Origin: Bifidobacteriaceae bacterium
GTDB lineage: Bacteria > Actinomycetota > Actinomycetes > Actinomycetales > Bifidobacteriaceae
Length of the DNA stretch: 11,818 nucleotides
Assembly (NCBI GenBank): GCA_031260825.1
Contig: JAISKS010000049.1
Span: forward strand, 1-11,818
Direction of reading: 5' to 3'
Shown: positions 1 through 6,543 of the stretch, one piece after another
Layout: each line of letters starts with the position of its first letter
Position numbering within the stretch: position 1 is the first letter of the stretch
Notes under the pieces: model-generated
Databases searched by the model: none
What the model was told of the DNA's origin: nothing
What the model saw: the letters and a program-made list of their open reading frames with translations, nothing else
Translations under genes and position numbers: made by a program

Positions 1-7
1 TTTTTTT

Positions 8-79
8 CGCGAGTATATGTTTTTTCGACTATAATTGGGTGTTTTGGTCACTTTATAGTCGAAAAAACATATACTCGCG
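8..79. repeat. 26-bp perfect inverted repeat with 20-nt loop
   Basis: Positions 8-33 and 54-79 are perfect reverse complements over 26 bp, separated by a 20-nt loop (34-53). The outer ends are CGCGAGTATATG and CATATACTCGCG. A T-run (1-7) lies outside the left arm and GGGG lies at the right end. On neither strand is the stem followed by a T tract, so it is not a normal intrinsic terminator. The right arm runs straight into the first GGGAAT/ATTCCC repeat. It could be a mobile-element end, a folded untranslated RNA, or a foldback artefact of amplified DNA. The window edge prevents seeing whether the structure extends further left. Confidence 0.85.
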
Positions 80-283
80 GGGAATAGATTCCCACTTTCG
101 TGGGAATGACACAGTCGAGCAGGAATGACTAGATTCCCACTTTCGTGGGAATGACACGCGCTCACGGGAATGACAGGTTAGATTCCCGTTTTCACGGGAA
201 TGACACGCATGCGGGAATGACACAGTCGAGCAGGAATGACTAGATTCCCACTTTCGTGGGAATGACAGGTATGTAGGAATGAC
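80..283 (-). repeat. Cluster of dRS3/REP-like hairpin repeats 3' of the membrane-protein gene
   Basis: Four full units (85-110, 130-155, 179-204, 241-266) read TAG-ATTCCC-N8-GGGAAT-GAC on the plus strand. Each forms an 8-bp stem with a 4-nt loop, which is GAAA when read on the minus (transcribed) strand. Between them lie half units that keep only the GGAATGAC end (121-129, 166-174, 213-221, 232-240, 275-283), so full and partial copies alternate as a mosaic. The third unit has GT/AC in place of AC/GT in the stem, a compensatory change. The 20-bp core matches the ATTCCC-N8-GGGAAT form of neisserial dRS3 elements and resembles REP-type palindromes of other bacteria. The cluster begins only 6 bp after the stop codon at 289 and would be transcribed as its 3' untranslated region. 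Confidence 0.9.
102..267. repeat. 55-bp perfect direct repeat
   Basis: Positions 102-156 and 213-267 are identical over 55 bp, offset by 111 bp. Each copy holds a GGAATGAC half unit, a linker containing CAGTCGAGC, and one full hairpin unit. The identity of the linker as well as the hairpin shows that a compound block was duplicated recently, not single hairpins independently. Confidence 0.9.
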
Positions 284-288
284 AATGT

Positions 289-3075
289 TTATTGTTTATC
301 GTTAGGGTTGTCTGCAGATCTTAGGCGCCAAATCACTATTGATATTATTCCAATTCCGAGAAGTCCTAGCCAAATATAAGTGTAGTCGCGAACGAAATAT
401 AAAACTGCGCATATTACACCTGCCGCGCCCCATTTAGTTGCCCAAGTGATTTTGGTAAATCCTCCGATTGCGAGGAGGATTGCCTGCTCGGCCAGGAATA
501 ACGTAACATATGAACCGCCGTCATTTAAAGCTAATGTACCAACCCATAATGTAAGGAGGCCGAGAGCTAATACGATTCTAGTGATTTTATAATTTTGTTT
601 TACATATCGTATCAAAACATATCCCCAGGCAAATACAGTAGCAGCAATAATATGTACATACACTAACTCATCCATTGAAGGAATTTGTTTATTTATTAAT
701 GCGCAGAATCCTAAAGCAATAATGTATGTACCGGATTCACAAATGAGTAAACCTCGTGTAGATAGTTTAATAAATGGTACGTTTTCTGATTTTAAACCAA
801 AATGAATTAAGCATATTCCTAAAATTATCATTAGGCAATATGCATAGAAATCAGCATTTAGCTGTGCCGAATTGAAATCTAAATACGAAAATATCGCGAT
901 AATTTGAAATACTACTGAAATTATAAATGAATTAATTTCATATATTATATTTTGTTTTGAGGATTTAATTAGTCTAGAAAATATCAAGAAATACGCTGCT
1001 AAAAATAAATATGGAATATTATATTCAGATTTATAATCCAACTTATTAGTCATATCAATTACACTATAAATTGCAGCATACCCAGCTAGAGCAGTAATAA
1101 AATGTGTGATATATATCAAAACTATATTTTTAGAATTTTTTGTAAGGTAGCGCGCATGGAAAAAATACATAATTGCAATGGTAAACGGAATGAAAATCAA
1201 ATAATCTGTAGGCATTATAGCTTGGTGCAAGAATGAAGTTTTAAGCTCTGAATAATAATCATAATAATCAACGCGTAACACATATGATAATAAACAAGCA
1301 AGAGAATAAGTAGAGCTACTAATTAATAAAGTTTTAATCGCAAATTTATTAATAATTTGAGAGTTTGGAGTTTTTTGTATCGATATATATGCTAAAAATA
1401 AAGTAATAGCTAATGCAAATATTCCGATTAAAGCAATTGGATATTTATAATAAGTCTGATTGTTTATAAACATTGCAATTCCAGGAAATTGTGCAACAAC
1501 TAATAAATAATTTCTGCGTAGCATTTCATCTTTGGTACGATCTTTATTAGTGTTTTTGGCGAAAATAAGCATTCGTTTCTGATGAAAATAAATTGCAACT
1601 AATAATATTAGTGTTGTTGTAATCGCAAAAATAGTACCACATGCATCAGTGTATATTCCTTTAAATGGATCGGTATATTTATCTAAATTATTGTATGTAT
1701 CTGCGAAAAAGTTAATCATGGACATTAAAAATACAATTGATGCAATTAACTCATAAATTGCAAGATTTGCGCCTAAAAATTTATTGCCTATTTTAATATA
1801 TGCGTACGAAAAATATGCGATAACTGCTGCAATTAATAAAAGTGTTACGGTAATTATAGTTGAATTTGAGCTAATTAAGTTTGTCGATGGAGCGATACAT
1901 AAAAATACAATAAAGGAATATTCATCAAATTTTGTAGCTTTTTTGTTATTTAATATAATAAATAATGAGACTAATGCTTGTGCAAATGCAACAGTAAAAT
2001 ATGCCCAACTGAAATCAAGAGGTTTTGAAGAAATCTCAAAATAAAATATTAATAAAATTGCAATATGCGCTGTCACTCTTCCAATTAATAATTCATTTGG
2101 ATTTCGGCGCAATATATATTGCAAAATATACTGAATCGTCGCTAGAGAAAATACTATTTCATATTGTTTTGGATCCATTAAATTTATTAATGTTAAACTT
2201 GCAATCAGAGCAACAGGAGTGATGAAATTTCCTAAATTTATAAGGGGATCAGATAGAGTTTTTGGTACATATTTAGGGGAGAAAATCATAACTAATTGAG
2301 CCAAAATACTAAACAATACCATCGAAATAAAATACCAATAAATCTCTAAATTAGCAATGCTAACTGCGGAGTTCACTAGTGACAGCACGAATGCAAAAGA
2401 CAGATACGAAATGACTTGACTTTTGAGCTGCGATGCTGCATACATATATGTAATAACGCCTAATATAGAGGTGATAAACCAAGAGGTTTGAGGTTCAAAA
2501 TTCCCTAAAACACTGAGCGCAACTCCAATAAATGGGATAATTGCGAGACCTGTACCGACAAAAGCAATTGCAGCTGGGCGAAGATTTGACAAATTTTTGT
2601 TTTTATATAAGAAAATTCCAGCGCAATAAAAAAGCGCGGCGATTAAAAAGACTCCGAATAATTTCGTGCTTGAACCTACGTTTGTACCGATGAATGCTGC
2701 TGTGGCGGCGACAATCAAAAATGAAGCTACGTATAGCATTATGTTAATATTTCTTGTTTGAATATTAGCAGTTTCATTGCTAGATTTTTGCGGTGGATTT
2801 ATTGGGGCTAGTTTGGATGGCTCAGTTGTGATTTGCGGCTGAGGCTGGGCTAAATTAGAATGGTCTGGTTGATATTGATCTTGTGAAGATTGTACAAGTG
2901 GAGATTTTTCTAGTGGATTTTGTACTGGTTGCGGATGGGGTAAATCAGATTGGGCTAAAAGATCTCGTTTTGCATCTTTATATCCTTTTGAGCGTCCAAT
3001 ATTATAAAAAATTATTGCTGGAACCACAAAGGTAAAAATACCTAAAAAGGCAATAATTGATAATATAGTGTGCAT
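289..3075 (-). CDS. Large polytopic membrane protein of unknown function (928 aa)
   Basis: The protein begins with one hydrophobic segment (residues about 3-24). A basic stretch follows, then a hydrophilic linker rich in Pro, Gln and Ser (about 40-105). From residue 110 to 925 there are about 28 closely spaced hydrophobic segments, ending in a short charged tail. No catalytic motif, Walker box or transporter signature is visible. The plan of an N-terminal anchor, a Pro/Gln-rich linker and then twenty or more helices recalls the DUF2339/DUF2157-type envelope proteins, but this is a resemblance of architecture only. The ATG at 3075 is chosen because it lies 5 nt after a strong extended -10 element and starts the first helix; no Shine-Dalgarno precedes it. 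It probably has its own promoter, separate from the surface-protein gene upstream. Translation ends 6 bp before the repeat cluster. Existence of the gene is near certain; its role is not known. Confidence 0.93.
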   Translation of the reverse strand: MHTILSIIAFLGIFTFVVPAIIFYNIGRSKGYKDAKRDLLAQSDLPHPQPVQNPLEKSPLVQSSQDQYQPDHSNLAQPQPQITTEPSKLAPINPPQKSSNETANIQTRNINIMLYVASFLIVAATAAFIGTNVGSSTKLFGVFLIAALFYCAGIFLYKNKNLSNLRPAAIAFVGTGLAIIPFIGVALSVLGNFEPQTSWFITSILGVITYMYAASQLKSQVISYLSFAFVLSLVNSAVSIANLEIYWYFISMVLFSILAQLVMIFSPKYVPKTLSDPLINLGNFITPVALIASLTLINLMDPKQYEIVFSLATIQYILQYILRRNPNELLIGRVTAHIAILLIFYFEISSKPLDFSWAYFTVAFAQALVSLFIILNNKKATKFDEYSFIVFLCIAPSTNLISSNSTIITVTLLLIAAVIAYFSYAYIKIGNKFLGANLAIYELIASIVFLMSMINFFADTYNNLDKYTDPFKGIYTDACGTIFAITTTLILLVAIYFHQKRMLIFAKNTNKDRTKDEMLRRNYLLVVAQFPGIAMFINNQTYYKYPIALIGIFALAITLFLAYISIQKTPNSQIINKFAIKTLLISSSTYSLACLLSYVLRVDYYDYYSELKTSFLHQAIMPTDYLIFIPFTIAIMYFFHARYLTKNSKNIVLIYITHFITALAGYAAIYSVIDMTNKLDYKSEYNIPYLFLAAYFLIFSRLIKSSKQNIIYEINSFIISVVFQIIAIFSYLDFNSAQLNADFYAYCLMIILGICLIHFGLKSENVPFIKLSTRGLLICESGTYIIALGFCALINKQIPSMDELVYVHIIAATVFAWGYVLIRYVKQNYKITRIVLALGLLTLWVGTLALNDGGSYVTLFLAEQAILLAIGGFTKITWATKWGAAGVICAVLYFVRDYTYIWLGLLGIGIISIVIWRLRSADNPNDKQ

Positions 3076-3080
3076 ACTTA

Positions 3081-3089
3081 ATTATAACA
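3081..3089 (-). promoter_or_regulatory. Extended -10 promoter of the membrane-protein gene, probably leaderless
   Basis: On the minus strand TGTTATAAT is a perfect extended -10 (TGn plus consensus TATAAT). Only 5 nt (TAAGT) separate it from the ATG at 3075. Transcription would start at or within the start codon, and no AGGAG-like sequence is present. No convincing -35 is seen 17 nt upstream, as expected for an extended -10 promoter. Confidence 0.65.
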
Positions 3090-3127
3090 GAATATTAATT
3101 ATTATATTGTTTGGTACACGCGGTGTT

Positions 3128-3192
3128 GTCATTCCTGCGAAAGCAGGAATCTGGGGGATTCCTGGCTGGATTCCCACTTTCGTGGGAATGAC
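3128..3192. repeat. Inverted pair of hairpin repeats 3' of the surface-protein gene
   Basis: A unit at 3128-3151 (plus orientation, stem ATTCCTGC/GCAGGAAT, loop GAAA) faces a unit at 3169-3192 in the opposite orientation (stem ATTCCCAC/GTGGGAAT, loop TTTC). The 24-nt ends are reverse complements at 20 of 24 positions. The four mismatches are paired transitions that preserve both small stems. Further GGATTCCTGG half copies lie between and after them (3157-3164 and 3199-3206). The cluster occupies the spacer between the surface-protein stop codon (3250) and the next promoter (3089). It could act in the 3' end of the surface-protein mRNA or be a small mobile element. Confidence 0.85.
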
Positions 3193-3211
3193 AGGTTGGA
3201 TTCCTGGTCGA

Positions 3212-3230
3212 GCGAGCTCGCAGTTAACTG
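3212..3230. repeat. Two abutting 10-bp palindromes
   Basis: GCGAGCTCGC (3212-3221) and CAGTTAACTG (3221-3230) are each perfect palindromes and share one base. They lie between the hairpin repeats and the stop codon of the surface-protein gene. They could be a protein-binding site or part of the repeat mosaic; the preceding GTCGAGC is shared with the linker of the repeat cluster at 114-120. Confidence 0.7.
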
Positions 3231-3249
3231 GTGCGGGAACGACACAGGT

Positions 3250-3570
3250 TTACCAGAGAGCGTTTTCGAGTTGTATCGAAATGGCTGTAGCTCCAGCCCC
3301 AGAAGCTGTACCGGAAAAGTTTAATGATCCTAAAATATTTTCAATTTCAGAATAAACTTTGCCAGTAGGTGTTGTAAGAGTAATCTTTGAATATCCATCT
3401 TTGCCAGATGCTGGTGTAGAATAAGTCCAATCGGCAGGCAAATGGGAAGCGCTTAGTACTGCTTCACCTGAAGTACCATTATATTTTACAGTCATACCTG
3501 TTGGGTAAATAATATGTAATTTATTTACGCCATTCCACTCATTTTCAACAATAGGTTTATTAGTGCGTAA
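3250..3570 (-). pseudogene. Out-of-frame C-terminal part of the surface protein
   Basis: This frame is open from 3570 to the TAA at 3250 (106 sense codons). It continues the surface protein in the -1 frame: residues TNKPIVENEWNGVNKLHI, then a Gly/Ser/Thr-rich beta-type sequence ending in ENALW. The upstream frame stays open only to 3525, so the two overlap by about 46 nt with no start codon or ribosome site suited to independent translation near the beginning. An ATG exists at 3495 but lacks a Shine-Dalgarno. Restoring one base would give one continuous protein of 1070 residues (3213 nt). No classical slippery heptamer (X XXY YYZ) is present in the overlap. The segment has no LPXTG motif or terminal membrane helix and I do not recognise its family. 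Confidence 0.75.
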
Positions 3571-6461
3571 TTACCAGTAAATTCAAGATTATCAGGAGCA
3601 CCTAGCGCGAAACCTGACGGTGTCGCAAAAACTCTATATGAAATAGGGCTGTCTGTAGCATCCAAATATGTATAAGCGCCAGTTAATGCAAATAGTTGAT
3701 TGCCCGCGCCACTAGCACCATCAAAGAATTTTATATCAACAACGCCTGAGTTGTTTGAAGCAGGTACTGTACATGTAACGCTATCTGTACCAGCAGCGCC
3801 TGCATAAGTAGGGGCACCTACGATTGTGCATATATTTGAACCAACCTTAATTGATTGTAAGTTTTCAAACATATTTCCTACAAATGTAAGATTTAAACCA
3901 CCGAATTTTGGACCTATATTTTTGTCTTGAGAGTTGATATAAAAGGAAGTATCTTCCAAATAAGAATATGTACCAGCGGGTAATTCAGGTCCGCCAGAAA
4001 ATTGCACTGTTACAGGTTTATCAGCGCCTGTACCTGCAGGAGCTGTGCATTTCATAGTTGTATCGTTTATTAAAATTACATTTGTACAAGCACTTGATCC
4101 AATTTTTATAGTTGGTAAAGATGTGAAACGTATTTGGTCTGCAGCATTATTCGATTGAAGTTGTTTATTTGTAAGAGCTTTATTATATACTCGAAGAGAT
4201 AAAAGACGCATTCCATTGGAATATGTATTAGCGGATGAATCAAGAGTATCAACTGTATTTAAATCGGTGTTTTGTCCGACGATAAATGAACCGCGGGTGC
4301 CTGTATTTTTTTGATTAGAACTTCGGCAACCAGTTGACATAAATGCAGCATTGCAGCCAGCTGTTGGTAGAAATGTAGCAACACCACCATTATCATCAGC
4401 TACTCCCATAAAATAAAAACGACGTCTTAGAATGTCTAAACTTGAATTGCCAGCATAAGTAATTGCAAAGTTTCGAACATTTGAGGATGTATTTGGTACA
4501 ACTGGATCGATATCATCTGCACACCACCAATGTCTAAATGATCTTGGATTTCCTGCTTGAGAATATTGTGAATAGGTGGCAGTATACATAAATCTAGTAT
4601 TATTTGCACCAGATGGAACGTCAACAGTACACCCAGGGGATCTATCTCCCCAACCAACAATTCCTGCATTGTTATTAGCAGGCATAGAAGTTGGATCATA
4701 AACTGCTTCGATTGTATATGGATCTCCACCATAAGAAAGTTTTGGCATTATATTTTTTAAGGCGTTGGGAGCGGTAATATCAGCTGGTACACGTGCATAA
4801 TAACAGTATCCATTAAATAAGAAACCGCCCGCACTCCAACTTGCTCCAGAGCAACTTGATAGTTCTGATACTGATGGGTCTGTAACATTTCCCGACGCAG
4901 CTCCTTTTCTAAGGACAATATCATATCCATTGCCACTAAGATCTTTCCAGATTGTAGTTGTTTTAGAATTGTATTCATCGCCTAAACCGATATTATTGAT
5001 ACCGTCATATTGTGCAACTAATCCATCTGTAACATATGAATCAGAAGGTGCATATGGGAAGTGACTTCCGTGAATAATTATTTCGTTAGTACCAGCTTGA
5101 GCACCAGAATTTGGTGTTATGGAATTAATTTCTGGATGATTATATGTATATCCATTGGCAAGTGTTGAAGTTTGAGATTTATAATCTATTGTTATATCTA
5201 CTGTACCAGCTGCATGAGCAGGTGTTTTGCATTGAATTTGAGTTGAACTTAAAATAACAATATTTTGACATTTGTTTTGATCAATTTTTTCACCGAAATA
5301 AACTACAGGCGGTGAGATAAAACGCTGTTCATCTGAAATATAATTATTTTGAGCTTCTTGAGAGCTAAGTGGGCGATTGTAAATTCTTATGGCGAAAATT
5401 TTGTTTCCATGTGAATATTCATCTGCATTTTTGCCTGTAGTACCACCATCAAAAGAATCTGATGTATTATTAAATGAATCAATACCTACGAAAAAAGATC
5501 CTTTCGTTCCAGTATTTTTTGCAGCACTATTTCGGTGATTGTTTGTTGCTTCGTCTGGAGCGAGATATGTCGCACCAGTATTTACGCCATTAAAATAAAA
5601 AGTTCTTTTGTCTAAAAGTTTATCTGCAGAAGTTGTCGCGTTTTTATCGTATACAACACTCATATTTTTTATAACGTTTGAGCTAGTAAAAGATAGAGCA
5701 ATATCATTTCCCCACCAGTAATTTACGAAAGGTTGATAGTTTGGAGTATTTTTATTAAAACCATAAAAACGTAAATTATTTGATTGATTTGTAATACCCG
5801 CATCTCCCCAGCCAAGTATGCCAGCACCTGAATTAGTTGAGTTTTCTTCTGAACTATCATATACAATTTCCATTGTGTAATTATCATTTCCAAATGGAAG
5901 TTTAGGCATAATATTTTTTAAAGCATCTGTAGAAGTTGGGCTAGAAGGCACGAGAGCAAAATAGCAATATCCAGCGAATTTAAAGGCATTATCTTTCCAT
6001 GAACTTTCAGAACAATTGCCAGCATTTGGGGCAATTCCAGTCGCATTTACAGCAGTTACAGGACTGCCAGTTGGCGAGCTACCCTTTCTAAGCTGTAAAT
6101 CATATCCATTGCCAGATAAATCTTTCCAAACTAGTGATAAGTCATCTGGGTTTAAATCACCATTACCAACATTATTTTTTCCGTCATACCAAGCAATTGG
6201 GCCGTTTGAAGCTCCGTCAACCACGCCATATCCAGCATAATCTGAGAGTTTTCCGTGGTCTGGGAATCCTACTCCTTCAATAATAACAGTGTCGCCGCCG
6301 CCATCATTTCCACTATCAGCATATACTGAACATAGCTCAAACGCAGCAGTACAATTTGAAGAATTTGGGTTTAATGTTGTGGTGATTATGGCGTATGTTG
6401 CAGCGCTAAGGGCTGTGAAAATTAATATGACTAGAGGTAATGTGATTTTGAGTTGTTTCAT
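3525..6461 (-). CDS. Secreted surface protein with LamG-like domains nested in IPT/TIG domains (frameshifted at 3' end)
   Basis: The N-terminus (residues 1-25) is a signal peptide or signal anchor: short basic start, hydrophobic core, then SAATYA. A first TIG half (about 52-66, GGGDTVIIEGVGF) is followed by a LamG-like jelly roll (about 86-381, with KDLSGNGYD and a RIYNRPLS end). A TIG second half comes next (about 384-441, STQIQCKTPAHAAGTVDI, ending NGYTY). The pattern repeats: TIG start 444-470 (SITPNSG, IIIHGSHF), LamG 480-780, TIG end 783-836. A third, uninterrupted TIG lies at about 838-934. Cysteines occur in close pairs (37/44, 150/166, 398/411, 537/553, 792/805, 878/897), as expected for disulfides outside the cell. 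These folds typically bind carbohydrate or protein, so adhesion to a host or neighbour cell is inferred. The ATG at 6461 is fixed by the signal sequence and the adjacent -10. The 978-codon frame ends early at 3525 through a one-base shift; the true end is probably 3250. Confidence 0.9.
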   Translation of the reverse strand: MKQLKITLPLVILIFTALSAATYAIITTTLNPNSSNCTAAFELCSVYADSGNDGGGDTVIIEGVGFPDHGKLSDYAGYGVVDGASNGPIAWYDGKNNVGNGDLNPDDLSLVWKDLSGNGYDLQLRKGSSPTGSPVTAVNATGIAPNAGNCSESSWKDNAFKFAGYCYFALVPSSPTSTDALKNIMPKLPFGNDNYTMEIVYDSSEENSTNSGAGILGWGDAGITNQSNNLRFYGFNKNTPNYQPFVNYWWGNDIALSFTSSNVIKNMSVVYDKNATTSADKLLDKRTFYFNGVNTGATYLAPDEATNNHRNSAAKNTGTKGSFFVGIDSFNNTSDSFDGGTTGKNADEYSHGNKIFAIRIYNRPLSSQEAQNNYISDEQRFISPPVVYFGEKIDQNKCQNIVILSSTQIQCKTPAHAAGTVDITIDYKSQTSTLANGYTYNHPEINSITPNSGAQAGTNEIIIHGSHFPYAPSDSYVTDGLVAQYDGINNIGLGDEYNSKTTTIWKDLSGNGYDIVLRKGAASGNVTDPSVSELSSCSGASWSAGGFLFNGYCYYARVPADITAPNALKNIMPKLSYGGDPYTIEAVYDPTSMPANNNAGIVGWGDRSPGCTVDVPSGANNTRFMYTATYSQYSQAGNPRSFRHWWCADDIDPVVPNTSSNVRNFAITYAGNSSLDILRRRFYFMGVADDNGGVATFLPTAGCNAAFMSTGCRSSNQKNTGTRGSFIVGQNTDLNTVDTLDSSANTYSNGMRLLSLRVYNKALTNKQLQSNNAADQIRFTSLPTIKIGSSACTNVILINDTTMKCTAPAGTGADKPVTVQFSGGPELPAGTYSYLEDTSFYINSQDKNIGPKFGGLNLTFVGNMFENLQSIKVGSNICTIVGAPTYAGAAGTDSVTCTVPASNNSGVVDIKFFDGASGAGNQLFALTGAYTYLDATDSPISYRVFATPSGFALGAPDNLEFTGNYALINLLLKMSGMA

Positions 6462-6468
6462 AGTTAAT

Positions 6469-6477
6469 ATTGTACCA
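6469..6477 (-). promoter_or_regulatory. Extended -10 promoter of the surface-protein gene, probably leaderless
   Basis: On the minus strand TGGTACAAT is an extended -10 (TGn plus TACAAT, 5 of 6 to consensus). It ends 7 nt (ATTAACT) before the ATG at 6461, so the predicted transcription start is the A of the ATG. No Shine-Dalgarno is present. The spacer upstream of the -10 is the 12-T run, and no good -35 hexamer is seen beyond it. Confidence 0.65.
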
Positions 6478-6479
6478 TT

Positions 6480-6491
6480 AAAAAAAAAAAA
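6480..6491. repeat. 12-base homopolymer in the promoter spacer
   Basis: Twelve consecutive A on the plus strand (T on the coding strand) lie 2-14 bases upstream of the extended -10 of the surface-protein gene. The tract fills the position of the -35/-10 spacer. Such tracts can change length by slipped-strand mispairing, and in other bacteria this changes promoter strength. It also serves as the T tail of the small hairpin described separately. Confidence 0.8.
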
Positions 6492-6505
6492 GTAATAACT
6501 TTTTT
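6480..6505 (-). terminator. Possible weak terminator after the ABC-F gene
   Basis: On the minus strand AAAAAAGT (6505-6498), loop TATT and ACTTTTTT (6493-6486) form an 8-bp stem. It continues into six more T (6485-6480) about 39 nt after the ABC-F stop codon. The stem has only one G-C pair, so termination is likely to be weak. The sequence overlaps the upstream part of the next promoter, and the T run may exist for that reason instead. Confidence 0.35.
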
Positions 6506-6509
6506 AAGT

Positions 6510-6534
6510 GGGTTTGGGGGGTTGGGTTTTGGGG
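6510..6534 (+). other. Putative G-quadruplex motif upstream of the surface-protein gene
   Basis: Four G runs (GGG, GGGGGG, GGG, GGGG at 6510-6512, 6516-6521, 6524-6526, 6531-6534) are separated by T3, T2 and T4. They fit the G3+N1-7 rule on the plus strand, the template strand for the flanking genes. G runs this dense are striking in an AT-rich region. The motif sits between the ABC-F stop codon and the surface-protein promoter. Confidence 0.7.
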
Positions 6535-6543
6535 AAAAGAAAA

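Noticed and set aside
8..79. Intrinsic terminator for the membrane-protein gene
   Set aside because: On the minus strand the stem is followed by A residues, and on the plus strand by GGGG; there is no T tract on the proper side.
80..283. CRISPR array
   Set aside because: The repeats are short palindromes, the intervals are themselves partial repeats of uneven length, and no cas gene is nearby.
3068..3355. Plus-strand 95-codon frame through the repeat cluster
   Set aside because: It is made of translated hairpin repeats and the antisense of the surface-protein C-terminus; no coding signal.
3525..3570. Programmed -1 ribosomal frameshift in the surface-protein gene
   Set aside because: No X XXY YYZ heptamer or obvious downstream stem was found in the overlap; a plain indel is simpler.
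4436..4978. Short minus-strand frames inside the surface-protein gene
   Set aside because: They are alternative-frame reads of the LamG region, rich in Leu/Gln and without recognisable features.
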